Assembly (NCBI GenBank): GCA_004431415.1
Contig: QPMI01000472.1
Span: 221,851 to 285,850, forward strand
Direction of reading: 5' to 3'
DNA: 64,000 nt
Source of the DNA: Cyanophora paradoxa
Lineage: Eukaryota; Glaucocystophyceae; Cyanophorales; Cyanophoraceae
The notes beneath the pieces are model-generated. The model made no database searches. It worked only from the letters and a program-made list of their open reading frames with translations, and had not been told where the DNA came from. Made by a program: the position numbers and the translations under genes. Of this stretch, positions 1 through 9,928 are shown one piece after another (the stretch's first letter is position 1; every line of letters starts with the position of its first letter).

Positions 1-592
1 ATCATGCATAAGAAAGGCATGTATCTTGCATAGTGGGCGGGGCGCGAGTGGTTCCAGTGCATTAAATGGAACATTTCGATTGAAGTCGCGAGTGTGTGCA
101 GGTGGGCATTTTCGGCATGCTTGCTCATGCACAAACTTGCTTTCGTTATTTTTCATTGCTTGCGATAAATCGATTAATCGTGTTCTATCGTCGTACTTTG
201 TCGATTATCGTACTCTATCGGTGGGGTTCACCTTGATTTCGTATTTGATCCATCCGGATTAAGGCTATCGGTGGGGGTCACCTTGATTTTTCAATTTGGG
301 TAACTGTAAACAGTCTGGAAACGATCGGGAACATTTCGTAAAAATAAGGGTCTTACTGTCCTTACTGAGAAATCGAGAGAGGGTTTTAGGGCTTACTGAG
401 AATGGTAAGGAATTAGAAAAATGAAGAATGAAAGGGTTTCGTGATTGGTTTCAGTAAGGAGAGGTTAGATGTTTGAAAAATGTAGTGTGGCTCAGTGCGA
501 ATTTGTGATTTTGTGACTGAGATTCGTGATGCTGTAAATGTGCTTATTGAAAATGGTCGCGCGCAATTGGTGGGGGTGACCTGCATGCGAGC
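1..592. other. AT-rich left flank without a recognisable gene
   Basis: No convincing coding region is seen. The stretch holds a near-identical direct repeat of about 25 bp (214-239 and 265-290, core CTATCGGTGGGG), a related GGTGGGGGTGACC at 568-580, and short blocks such as CTTACTGAGAATGGTAAGG that resemble the spacer sequence in the terminal repeats near 10.4-10.7 kb. It is therefore probably debris of another related element. Similarity to element C begins abruptly at 593, which marks a truncation or recombination point. Confidence 0.5.
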
Positions 593-2506
593 AGAATAGT
601 CACTGGGGCAGATGTTCAGGAGTTTCGATTTGAGGGTCAGGATCCAATGGGAGGTCTGTTTGAATGCTTGGATTCCAAAGCAAGAGAGCTAATTGACTTC
701 CTGTTTACCAATATTCCCATGAATGAACTCACAGATGAGCAAAAGGCTGTTTACAGGGCTACTAAACACTGTTACCTTTGCAGTGAGAGGTTCACTAAGG
801 AAAACTTCAAATGCAGGGATCATGATCATCACACAGGTCATTACATTGCTCCTGCATGCAGAAACTGCAATCTCCATAGGAGAATCTCAAAGCAAACCAA
901 AGTTGCAGTTGTTGTTGATCAAATGGATGACTGTGGGACATTCATTTTCAGAAAAATAGCAGGCATGGGTGATAAAAAGCGAATCGAAATCCTTTCGAAA
1001 AACTTTGATCAATACCTTTCATTGCAATGGGGTCTTTACAAGTTCATTGATGCAAGCAATTTCATGGATTTCGGAGCTGCTGATGTGACTGAGTTAATGA
1101 ACAAATTCCAGGCTTTTAGAAGGCTTTCACACTCAGTATATGGACTTGACCCAGTTCATTATGTATCTGCACCTGGGCTATCTTGGGATGCTATGTTAAG
1201 GACCACCAAGGCAAAAATAGAGCTTATAAGTGATGTAGAGCAATACGAATTTGTTGAGAGGGGAATCAGGGGTGGCTTTGCAACAATGCCTTGTAGGTAT
1301 GCTGAGGCTGATGGTGAGAACTCCCATATTATGCTGTTTGATGCTAACAACTTGTATGGCTACTGCTTGAGTCAGCCAATCCCAGTTGGTGATTTTAGAT
1401 GGGAGACCGAATTCAACCCACAAGATAACAGATCCAGTTTCCTGGAAGTTGATCTGGAATACCCAATAAGGCTGTATCTAGATCACAGTGATTTCCCTCT
1501 AATTATTAACAAGAAAATAGTAGAATATGCAGAATTATCACAATATCAAAAAAGCCTATTGGATCTCTCAGGAGAAGAGCTTGATAAGACCCCTAAGCTA
1601 ACTGCAACCTTTGGTTCTGTGACAAACTATGTGATTTCTCAGCCTCTTCTACAGTATATCCTGACCAAAGGGGTGAAACTTAAAAAGGTTCACAGGGTCC
1701 TATCATTTACTGTGGCTCCTGTAATGAAACTCTACATTGAACTGAACACTGATATGAGAAGGAAAGCAGTGAATAAATTCGAGGCTGATTTCTATAAACT
1801 GATGAATAATTCAATCTATGGGAAATGCATTGAATCATGTAGAGGTAGATCTGTGGTCAAGATTGCAAACACTGAGAAACTATTTATGAAATATGCTGCC
1901 TCTCCTTTAGTGAAATCAACAAGTCCCATAAGTGAAAGAGCAGTTGCCTTTGAGTTTTACACAAAACATGTGAAGCTAGATAAGCCAGTTGCTATTGGGG
2001 CTTATGTTTTGGATGCTGCCAAACTGCATAACTACAAGTTCTTCTATGATACTGTGAGGTCCCAATGGTCCAAAGCCAAGTTACTATTCCATGATACTGA
2101 TTCCTTCTGTCTATATATCGAATCTAAGACCCTTGAAACAGATATAGAGAATATATCCTATGCATTGGACCTTGGAGGTGATTCCAGAATGACCCCAGGT
2201 AAATACAAAAATGAGATGCCAGGTTCTGCTATATTGGAGTATGTGGGTCTGAGAGCCAAAGTTTACAGTTTCAGAACAGCTGAGATAGAGAGAAGTAAGC
2301 TTTCTGGGACTTCCACTGAGGAACTGCAATTCAATGATTTTAAGCAGTGTTTATTTGCAGGTATCAGCAAGACTGTGACTGCAAAGCAGAAAAGAAGGGC
2401 AGATCACACAATAATAGATACTGTGAGTAGAAGGGTTGCCCTAAACTGCTTTGATGCAAAGAGATACATCTTACCAGATGGTATTAATTCTGTTCCTTTT
2501 AATTAA
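593..2506 (+). pseudogene. Protein-primed family B DNA polymerase, 5'-truncated copy
   Basis: An open frame ends at 2506; its first in-window ATG is at 647. It copies the element by protein-primed synthesis in the Polinton scheme. Visible parts from the ATG: an endonuclease-VII-like zinc site near residues 43-75 (CYLC, RDHDHHTG, CRNCN); polymerase motif A (DANNLYGYC, about residue 231); motif B (KLMNNSIYG, about 385-393); motif C (HDTDS, about 482-485). All catalytic Asp residues are present. The frame has no breaks, unlike its near-identical counterpart in element C. The N-terminal ~440 residues of the element C gene (including the exonuclease region) are absent here because the element is cut at 593, so the copy cannot be a full polymerase. 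The integrase starts 3 bp after the stop. Confidence 0.88.
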
Positions 2507-2509
2507 GAG

Positions 2510-3895
2510 ATGCCAGCAACTGGAAGAATAGTTAGGAGAACCACTGAGCAACTGCAAGGTAACCTACTGCCTATCACAGTTCCAAAGGAGGAAAAAGGGG
2601 AATCTCGAATTGTTAAAAAGTCTGAAATGAAAGAGCTTGTCCCAGTAGAGATCCCAGTTGCTATTGCAGTGAAAGAAACTAGCAAGATTGCCAAGAGATT
2701 CTATGATGTGAGAACTGGTTACAAAGGGCTTCAAGCTATGAGGGCTGAGTTACCAGATGAATCCTACAAGCAGTTGCAAGAGTTCTATAAAAAGCAAGAG
2801 GTAGTTCAGATCAATGCACCTGCTATATCTAGGAAGAGAGATCCCATGGTTCCAATAAGGCAACCCCTTGATACCTATGTGATTGATTTGCTCTTTTTCC
2901 CAGCTTATAAGAAACAAAACAATGGCTATGATACTTTTATGACTGCAATGGAATCTACACTGAGAACTGGGTATATCATACCTATAAGGGATAAATCAGC
3001 TCTCACTACATTAGCTGCATTTAAACAGCTTGAGATGAGAGTAGCAAGACCCATAATAAAAGTTCAATCAGATGCTGGGAGTGAATTCCAAAATCGAATA
3101 TTCCAGGAGTATTTATCTAGTAAATACATAGAACACCAAGTGAGTGGAACTGCAGACCATAGGAGCCAAGGTCGAATTGAAGCCTTTAACAAGCAGATTA
3201 AGAGACTGATCACAAACTACTGCATAGCCAATAATACAGCTAGATTCTTTGATGTGTTAGGTGATATTGAGTATAATTACAATAATACAGTTCACTCAGC
3301 TACTAAGATGAAGCCAGGTGAAACTACAGAGGAGCATTATAGGTATATAGTGGGATTAGAAGATGAAAGATTCAAGAAATCAATAGCTTATCTTGATACC
3401 ATGCAGCCTGGCATGTTTGTTAGAGTGAAAGTTGAGAAGAATCCCTTTGCTAAACAGGGTAACAATTGGTCTAGGATGGTTTACACTGTTGATAGTAGGG
3501 AAGGCTTTAAGTTTAAGCTAAGGAGTCCCACTGGAGAGATCATAGATAACAGGTTTGCATTCCATGAGCTGTTGCCTGTGAATGCAGTTGAGTATCTGGA
3601 AACCCCTACAGTAGATGCCTTAGAGCAAGCCAAAGAGGAAGCTAGGGTTGATGCTGCTATAAGAAGAGAGGGCATAGAAGCTTCTAATGAAGCCCCAGAT
3701 AAGCCTTTAATAGAGGCTAGGAAGGAGAAGGCTGGGAAAGTTAACAGGGAACTCAAAAAGCTCACTATAGCAGGCACACAGAAACTTTCAGAAGTGAATA
3801 GCCAGAGATGGTATAATGACTTTCAGACTACTAAGGAGTCATATACAGCCCCTAAACCTCAAAGAACACTAAGAGAAAGGACCAAAACTAGCTAG
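2510..3895 (+). CDS. Retroviral-type (rve) DDE integrase, 461 aa
   Basis: Polinton-type integrases insert the linear element into nuclear DNA. The catalytic triad is visible as D126 (YVIDLLFF), D188 (VQSDAGSEF) and E224 (GRIEAFNKQI), with 35 residues between the second Asp and the Glu, the classical DD35E spacing. The N-terminal ~110 residues are basic and probably bind DNA. The C-terminal part (about 285-360) has the beta-rich look of the SH3-like tail of integrases, followed by a charged helical end (EQAKEEARVDAAIRREG). The start is chosen 3 bp after the polymerase stop, suggesting co-transcription. The copy in element C (51667-53052) has the same length and only scattered substitutions; both are intact. 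Confidence 0.93.
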   Translation: MPATGRIVRRTTEQLQGNLLPITVPKEEKGESRIVKKSEMKELVPVEIPVAIAVKETSKIAKRFYDVRTGYKGLQAMRAELPDESYKQLQEFYKKQEVVQINAPAISRKRDPMVPIRQPLDTYVIDLLFFPAYKKQNNGYDTFMTAMESTLRTGYIIPIRDKSALTTLAAFKQLEMRVARPIIKVQSDAGSEFQNRIFQEYLSSKYIEHQVSGTADHRSQGRIEAFNKQIKRLITNYCIANNTARFFDVLGDIEYNYNNTVHSATKMKPGETTEEHYRYIVGLEDERFKKSIAYLDTMQPGMFVRVKVEKNPFAKQGNNWSRMVYTVDSREGFKFKLRSPTGEIIDNRFAFHELLPVNAVEYLETPTVDALEQAKEEARVDAAIRREGIEASNEAPDKPLIEARKEKAGKVNRELKKLTIAGTQKLSEVNSQRWYNDFQTTKESYTAPKPQRTLRERTKTS

Positions 3896-4120
3896 TTTGC
3901 TAGGCGAAAACTCGTTTTTTCCAAATATATGTATGACTGATATACATATATGCATATGATATACACATAGTCTTGAAGATCTTATCAAGCGCTTCACAGC
4001 GCTATGCAGAACGTTGCGTTTTGATGATCTGGTGATGAGATATAACAGTTTGAAGATGCGAAAGTCACTTGCCATAGTGGACTTGGTGAAACACTAGCCC
4101 AGGAATCGACTTGTCTGAGA

Positions 4121-4194
4121 ACCGTTTTTGGCTCAGAGAATAGAGCGCTTGATTTCTGACTCAAAACTACGCGGTTCAAATCCGTTCGGGAACC
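4121..4194 (+). ncRNA. tRNA-like sequence with Pol III A and B boxes
   Basis: The stretch contains TGGCTCAGAGAATAGAGCG, which looks like a tRNA D-arm/A box, and GGTTCAAATCC, a perfect B-box/T-loop consensus, followed by GGGAACC at the acceptor 3' position. Between them a 4-bp stem (TTGA/TCAA) encloses a loop containing CTG at the anticodon position. I do not find a 5' acceptor strand complementary to GGGAACC, so it is probably a degenerate or derived tRNA rather than a working one. A T-run at about 4240-4245 could end Pol III transcription. The same sequence is kept at 53279-53351 in element C, also downstream of the integrase. Confidence 0.4.
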
Positions 4195-4792
4195 TTTACT
4201 TCGTTCGCCGTGAAACTTGAAAAGTAAAAAAAAAACGCGGTTTTTTCTAGATTAATGCTGTACCCGTCTAGAAAATCGATATTCACGTTTGCTACGATAT
4301 CTCAACACCAACTTATCAAATCGATGCGCTTTAAACGTCATAAAATCGAGCATTTCAAGGCGGTCTGAGCGCTTATCAGCCATATCGACATTTCGATAAC
4401 CCTGACTCGAAATCGCGATGAAACCGATTTTGAATTTTGATTTTAAATTCGATTAAAATGCATTAAACGTGAGTTTTTAATATAGATCACCAGGAAGTTA
4501 TCAAATCGATGCACTGGCGGTAAAATATAATGACATATATCATACATAACAATAACTTGCAATCACATATACGAATCTCGATGTGTATACATCGCTATTA
4601 CGATTAAAGCGAGTTTTGAAATTCAAAATAATTCGATTAAATTCGATTATAACTCAAAAATCGCGAGTTTTAACCATATACTTATCAATTCGATCAACGT
4701 ATGATATCTTATATTCCGCTATATTGTATTGCTTCGATAAACGTGATCACATATATGAAAACATCAATCTAACATTGCATTTAGTAAGCATC
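4195..4792. other. AT-rich spacer between integrase and terminal repeat
   Basis: No gene is supported. The sequence is rich in ATCGAT/TTCGAT words and is collinear with 53352-53956 of element C, with scattered substitutions and small indels. Conservation of a gene-free spacer in both copies simply reflects recent common descent; I see no specific structure except a poly-A/poly-T foldback near 4225-4250. Confidence 0.5.
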
Positions 4793-5348
4793 TCCCCTAG
4801 ATTCCCCCTATTATATAATATTTATATTAAAGTGGACTCAAGGTTGACTCATATTAATCGTAAAAGTAGTAATAGTATATGGATTTTGTTACGAATTCAA
4901 TGCAAGGGTTGACTAAGTGGGTTGAGTTGACTCAAATTTCACAGGAAATATTTGGGACCAAAAGTTTTCTAAAAAGGATTTCAAAAAATGTGTCAACTCC
5001 CCCCACTTAGTCAACCCTGACCATAAACAGTAAGGATTTGAGCTAACATGTATCACAAAGTGAACATTTTGAGTCCACTTAGAAGATCCACCTAACAGTT
5101 TAGAGTCAAATTTACTTGGGAATTCGATTTGTATAAAAAAGTGAGTCCACCCTGACCATATTCAATAAGCATTCCTCTTAATCCCCTTGTTTATATTTAC
5201 ATTGATAAATATTTAATACTAAGTGGACTCAAGGTTGACTCATATTAATCGATAGTATATGGATTTTGTTACGAATTCAATGCAAGGGTTGACTAAGTGG
5301 GTTGAGTTGACTCAAATTTCACAGGAAATATTTGGGACCAAAAGTTTT
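4793..5348 (+). repeat. Terminal-repeat section with tandem degenerate units
   Basis: Two related units start at about 4838 and 5222 (AGTGGACTCAAGGTTGACTC, then GTTGACTAAGTGGGTTGAG and ATTTGGGACCAAAAG). The intervening sequence repeats the same words inverted (for example CCCCACTTAGTCAACCCTG and GAGTCCAC). The second unit is interrupted at about 5349 by the LINE fragment. Element C has only one such unit per terminus, so element A gained a duplication. Confidence 0.7.
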
Positions 5349-6853
5349 GCATGGGCAGGCACGTACGTTGGCAGGCTGCGCGGGCTTCAAGAGAACAACA
5401 AGGCTGAGCTCCAGGCTGCGATCGTCGCCGACGTGCTCGCGGCGCAGGGGGTGCGCCTGCACACGGACAGTCAGAACGTCTGCACGTGGTTCGATAAGTT
5501 CGTGCTGAATGCGCACGATATGCACATGCGAGACTACATCCGGAACACGTGCAGCGCTGAGCTGTACGCGTGGTCCAAGTTCCGCGCCCTGGTGATGGGA
5601 CGGGATCGGCAGCGGCCGGCTGCGGTTATCAAGGTCAAGGCGCACAGCGACGAGGATATGCACGAGCTAAACGACGCCGCCGACAGAGCGGCCGATCAAG
5701 GCGCGCACCTGGAACAGGAGGAACTGGACGAGAACATCTTCCTGCCGCCCGAGTTCAGCATGCCGGCAGTGCTGACGATCGAGGGACCGACCGGGATAGT
5801 CAGGCGAGTCGAAGGCGACCCTCGGCGGCACGCCGCTGTGCTTCACGCGCACCACACGCACTTCGCGTGGGCGAACCAGCTCAAGGCCGGGAGTGGCTAC
5901 GGCTGCCAGTGGATCACGGCGCAGTATACGATCAGATGGCTATGGGGCCCGCCGAGTCGGAGTGAGCCGAGAGAGCAACTGCTTCCGGGGTACGCACATG
6001 AAACTCGTTTTGGGTACGGTGGCGACGGCCCTCGTCCGCAAGCGAGACGCGCCCGAGCTCTACAGCGAAGTGAACCCGGCAGGACTCTGTGCGCTCTGCA
6101 GCACACGGGAAATCGATGGCGACGGCCGGCCCCAGCTTGTGACTGGGCCCGAGGAGACGCTGGAGCACGTCCTCACCTGCCCCAGCGCGGTGGCGACGGA
6201 GGCGCGCACCGCTGCGGAAGCACGCATCGCAGCGACGGTCAGCGAGGCCCTCGAAGGCGCGCAGAAGCGGTCAGTGCCACACGCGCTCTCCAGCTCCCTG
6301 AAGGTCACGAGAGTAAACGACCCGACGCTCACGGCAGCTGAACGGCAGGCGCAGATGTGCGTGCTACGGGGCTGCCCCGGCGGGCCTCACCGATATGATT
6401 CGCGAGACCGTCACGGACGCCAAGAAAGCTGCCCAGGTCGTGCGCAAGCTGACGACGGCCATAGGCGAGCAGGCCCATAAAACGTGGGCCGCCAGATGCC
6501 AGGCGTACGCGGAGTGGGAGAAGGCGTGCGGGATCACGAAGGTCATGAAAGAACGTCGCGCCAAGGCGAAGCGCACTGAGGCGCGCGGGCGCGAGGCCGA
6601 CGCGCCGCCTGACGATACGGCTGGCAACGCTCGCAGGAAGCGCGCGGATCCGGAGCCCCGGCAGCGGGAACGCTGCAGGGAGTGCGGTGCCCTCGAGTCC
6701 CGCCACCAAGGCGGGGAAACCCTAGCCCTCTCACACCTGAGCTGCCCGCCAGACGACTACGGCTGGGTCCGGGCTTCAGCGGCCATGCAAGTATACGACC
6801 ATACGAACAGGTATGCTTGGGGCGTGGGCACACAGAGGGCGCGCCCGCGCTAG
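5349..6853 (+). pseudogene. LINE ORF2 C-terminus: RNase H and zinc knuckle, frame-broken
   Basis: The first frame (to 6341) holds RNase H motifs: the Glu in NNKAELQAA, the Asp in HTDSQNV and the final Asp in NDAADRAAD. The first catalytic Asp is missing because of the 5' truncation. Near 5950-6000 the plausible reading moves to another frame that carries LCALC and ETLEHVLTCP, a zinc knuckle of the kind found after RNase H in LINE ORF2. Near 6380 it moves again, into a basic helical stretch ending at 6853. The product is non-functional as read. Whether the breaks are decay or consensus errors cannot be told; the one near 6380 lies beside G/C-runs. Confidence 0.75.
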
Positions 6854-7298
6854 AGGGAGACACTGGGGGATTGCGGTCTGGGGCGGGGCCGGAGGACGCA
6901 ACACCAACAAATGGAGGCGGCGGAGGCGACGGCAGGAGGCGGCCAGTAGCCCAATCTACTGGGGCTGGCGAGGAGCCTGGCACACGGCGCGGCGAGGCCC
7001 TTGGGCAGCGCTGGCGGCGGACATACCATGATTGGGAGTCTTTTGTAGAGATAGGACCTCGTAGCCGGGAGTTTAGGTTGGTTTAGAAATCGATACAGCT
7101 AGCTTCCACATCATTAGTATTAGTTAGAAACCTCCTTAGCTAGATATCTAGACACGAAACCTTCAAACCTTTCGTTCATTTTGTACTTTCTAAAGCACAG
7201 CATACGACGGTCCTCGATAGTATCTAGTCGGAGAGATTTATTGGGCGATGTGAAACTCATTGTAGTTGTGTTGTGTGCTAATGCAAGAGATTTTAGTT
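5349..7298 (+). mobile_element. 5'-truncated non-LTR retrotransposon (LINE) fragment
   Basis: A GC-rich block sits inside the AT-rich terminal repeat and encodes the C-terminal part of a LINE ORF2 (RNase H, zinc knuckle). The 5' end is cut within the RNase H domain, the usual result of incomplete target-primed reverse transcription. The GTTGACTAAGTGGG repeat motif occurs on both sides (5288 and 7299), but the left copy carries an extra ATTTGGGACCAAAAGTTTT before the LINE, so it is not a clean target-site duplication. No poly-A tail is seen. The 3' non-coding part (about 6855-7298) has no recognisable gene. Confidence 0.75.
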
Positions 7299-7779
7299 GA
7301 CTAAGTGGGTTGAGTTGACTCAAATTTCACAGGAAATAACAATGAATCAGAGTATAAAATGCATTTTTTGAATCAACTACACCAACTAACACTGAGATTT
7401 TCACAATATATGAGGTCCTTACTGAATATGGTTTGTGTGACAGGTGTGACAGGTTTATCCCGTGGATTTTAAAAATCAATTTCTCACTAGGACTTTCCTT
7501 GGGATTGACCTGTCACACCTGTCACACCTGTCACACCCAAAATCCTAAGGGTCCCCCCTTAGACTCAACAAAACAATGATAAAATCATATAAGTTTCATG
7601 TATAATTACGATTGAATTCAATAAGAGATCGATTTGTTAATATAAACAAATGAATCATTTATGGATCTTAATCGAGTTAAGCGATATATTTCCGATTAAA
7701 TGAATTAAATTTAATTAAATTTAATCGAGAAAGTACATGAATATAATATCGATTAAATCAATTAACAAAAAGACCAATC
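7299..7779 (+). repeat. Terminal inverted repeat of element A, subterminal part
   Basis: This matches 27439-28170 (inverted) and 54061-54840 of element C. It contains an inverted pair of TGTGACAGG arrays: GTGTGACAGGTGTGACAGGT at about 7436-7455 and three CACCTGTCA units at 7508-7540, separated by about 55 bp, so the transcript or single strand can fold. An AT-rich run with ATTAAATTTAATTAAATTTA follows. No gene is supported. Confidence 0.8.
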
Positions 7780-8063
7780 ACACATAGTAAAATGCGGAGT
7801 TTTAACCAGAGGCAAGATCTAATTGAGATTCAGTTATATTATTCGGAAATATATACAGATTATCGATTAACTCAGTAAGACTAATCGGAAAATAAGAGAA
7901 ATTTACGATAAAATATCGAAAAGAATACAAAATAATCGAAATAAATGAATATTCGATAAGATATACACAGATTATCGATTGATTGAAATAGAATATACGA
8001 GATATATCAACAAAATCAATTAAGATTAAGCCGAGGGTTAAAACTCCGCATTTTACTATGTGT
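7780..8063 (+). repeat. 284-bp foldback at the element A terminus
   Basis: The outermost part of the terminal repeat is itself bounded by a perfect 28-bp inverted repeat: it begins ACACATAGTAAAATGCGGAG and ends with the exact complement, CTCCGCATTTTACTATGTGT. The same unit closes both ends of element C (27155-27438 and 54841-55123). It could be a terminal foldback or a MITE-like unit. The interior is AT-rich and has no coding potential. Confidence 0.9.
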
Positions 8064-8064
8064 G

Positions 8065-8593
8065 AGGAGCATTTATTGGTGGTGGTTGCAGAGTCTCAGG
8101 TCAACTCTCTTCATCAATTGCATACAATGATGTCCCAGATACTCTACCCCAAAATGTAGAGGATCCTCAACGAATTCGCTTGTATGCTCCTGTTTCCCAG
8201 CAACCTTTCATTCAGTTCTTCAATGAAATAACAGTTACACTTCTTAACTCTGTGGTTCCTGAGGGATTCCCAAATGAGAGAGTGGTTTATAATAATCAAG
8301 TTCCCATGGCTTTACAATCTCTCTGTCGTCCTGCAAACAATCAAATCGGTCATTATTACTTGTATTTCGTCCAACCTCACTTGCATTTCGGTCGGGGTTA
8401 TTGCTCTGTTGGAAATGGGGGAGCTGCTTCATATGATCTGCATGTTACTGATCTTGGAACCTATCGAATTCTGATTGTTGGAGCAAGAACAGATATTGCT
8501 GCTGTGTCTGCTCTTCGTGGGTATAATCCCAATGACATTTTGAATACAGCATTTTATTCCGAGCCAGGTATTATAGACGACCCCACCCCATAA
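8065..8593 (+). pseudogene. Virion structural protein paralogue, 5' part removed by element A
   Basis: The open frame continues from the element A border (reading GAFIGGGCRVSG and onward, with the first ATG at 8180) to a stop at 8593. It corresponds to the C-terminal two thirds of the 30881-30037 gene of element C. It ends in the same way, with YSEPGIIDDPTP here and YSEPDVIDDPTP there. The function is not established. The family is paralogous to the next gene and lies beside the fibre gene in element C, so a virion surface or fibre-base role is an inference. The N-terminal ~100 residues were separated by the insertion at 8063/8064. Confidence 0.75.
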
Positions 8594-8616
8594 AAGATAT
8601 ATCTGTTTAATGTAAA

Positions 8617-9444
8617 ATGGCTGCCCCAGTAGAGCGAATTATTACACCCCAACTCTCATTAGCAGCACCTGCGAATCACGTTTTGCAGCATGCTACCTTT
8701 GATGATGTAGAAGGTCTCCAATCGACAGAAGTACAACCTACCATGAATACATTTGGTTCCACCCATAAACTGAGATTGCAGGAACTCAGATGTGATAAAA
8801 ATAATGGAATAGTTAAGACAACGAAACTCCTTGTCACAAATGCAAACTTTTCTGCCCATTATGGAGACCCAGACAGTTATGGTGATCCTCTGTCTACTTA
8901 TTCTTTTGAATCTCGGTCGGGAGCTATTAACTGCAAAACGGGGGGAGCATATATTGGTGATGGTCTTCGGGTTGGTGGAGCTGTTGGTGCGCCTCTTTTC
9001 GTAAATGATCAACCCAATCCCATTGATCCAAACACCAGAATTCGCACCTATGTCCCCAGTATGAATGCACCATATATTATCAAGATCTTCCCAATTGTTG
9101 TGAATGAACAGACATCAGTAGTTGATTCTCTTGTTGAAATTGGTGACCACTACAAGGTGGTCGTGGATATTCCACCAGATGTTTATGCTGTCTGTCAAGT
9201 AGAGGGTGGAACCCCAAATATTGCAGTTGTGATCACCCCATATGACAATTTCGGAATTGCTTATCATGGAGTGAATTTCGGTCTTGAAGATTACCAGTTC
9301 TTGGTGAGAGCCACCAGGTTTGGTATCTACAAATGCATTCTCTATGCTGAGAGAACCGATGCTATTGCAAAACAGAATACATATGCAGAATATTACGGCA
9401 CAAATCGCTACTTCCTCATTTTCGGGCAGGATACTGCTCCATAG
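8617..9444 (+). CDS. Putative virion structural protein, 275 aa
   Basis: I do not recognise a named family. The protein is beta-rich with conserved blocks ELRCDKNNGIVKTTKLLV and GGAYIGDGLRVGG, both also present in the neighbouring paralogue, so the two arose by duplication. It has no signal peptide or membrane segment. The 277-aa copy in element C (29180-30013) is nearly identical. The gene starts 23 bp after its upstream neighbour; the gap holds AAAGATATATCTGTTTAATG, also found before the element C copy, a likely late-type promoter. Clustering with the fibre gene in element C suggests a capsid-surface, spike or fibre-attachment role (inference). Confidence 0.8.
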   Translation: MAAPVERIITPQLSLAAPANHVLQHATFDDVEGLQSTEVQPTMNTFGSTHKLRLQELRCDKNNGIVKTTKLLVTNANFSAHYGDPDSYGDPLSTYSFESRSGAINCKTGGAYIGDGLRVGGAVGAPLFVNDQPNPIDPNTRIRTYVPSMNAPYIIKIFPIVVNEQTSVVDSLVEIGDHYKVVVDIPPDVYAVCQVEGGTPNIAVVITPYDNFGIAYHGVNFGLEDYQFLVRATRFGIYKCILYAERTDAIAKQNTYAEYYGTNRYFLIFGQDTAP

Positions 9445-9469
9445 AAATCTCAGGTATATATAGAGAGGG

Positions 9470-9742
9470 ATGGATGATAAAACAAAGAAATTCATAGAAT
9501 CTGCAATGAAGGTTCATGGTGATGCTAAATTCGATTATACTGAGACAGTGTATAAGAAAGCACAAGAGAAGGTCTCTGTTAGATGCCTTAAATGCAACAA
9601 GATCCTGCAAACCTACCCATTTAATCATGTAAGGGGCAGTGGATGCAGAGAATGCAACAAGAAATCCTCTCATGCATATAGAAAAAAGACGACATCAGGA
9701 ATTGTGATAGATGATAAACCAGTGGTACTGTACTTTGATTAG
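9470..9742 (+). CDS. Small zinc-ribbon protein (DUF723-like), 90 aa
   Basis: The sequence has the pattern FIESAMKVHG..KFDYTETVY..A..KVSVRC..C and ends with NHVRGSGCRECNKK. This resembles the DUF723-type zinc ribbon found in phage and giant-virus endonuclease-associated proteins (family assignment from memory of the motif). Two CxxC pairs can bind one zinc ion. There is no nuclease catalytic motif, so it may bind DNA or act as a partner protein. The copy in element C (28885-29157) is of equal length and similar throughout. It lies between the structural gene and the SpeD-like gene in both elements. Confidence 0.75.
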   Translation: MDDKTKKFIESAMKVHGDAKFDYTETVYKKAQEKVSVRCLKCNKILQTYPFNHVRGSGCRECNKKSSHAYRKKTTSGIVIDDKPVVLYFD

Positions 9743-9928
9743 ATCTTTGAGAGAGAGATGAGGATCTTGCCCCATTTTCCCTTTGTGATTATGCATGTAT
9801 CAAAACAGTTTGGACAGGTCTTATGGTAATGCAGCAGGATGATATCCACCAACTCATAAGGTAGCACTCTTGCTAAGATGGTTCGCATTCTACCAATCGC
9901 GTTTTTAATTTTTCTAAATTATTCATAA

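Larger units (their letters stand above)
593..8063 (+). mobile_element. Element A: right-hand part of a Polinton/Maverick-type element
   Basis: The block carries the 3' part of a protein-primed polymerase gene, a complete integrase gene, a tRNA-like sequence and a terminal repeat ending in CTATGTGT at 8063. It is collinear and nearly identical with 49755-55123 of element C. Its left part is missing: similarity starts inside the polymerase gene at 593. Its terminal repeat is longer than that of element C because it holds an extra repeat unit (4.9-5.3 kb) and a LINE fragment (5349-7298). The right end lies directly against a virion-type gene cut in mid-frame at 8064, so element A appears inserted into element B. 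Confidence 0.8.

Noticed and set aside
26-262. 78-residue open frame at the left edge
   Set aside because: Composition is unremarkable, it overlaps a direct DNA repeat and has no counterpart in the related elements.
4583-4912. 109-residue open frame in the AT-rich spacer
   Set aside because: The equivalent stretch in element C is interrupted and the translation is low-complexity.
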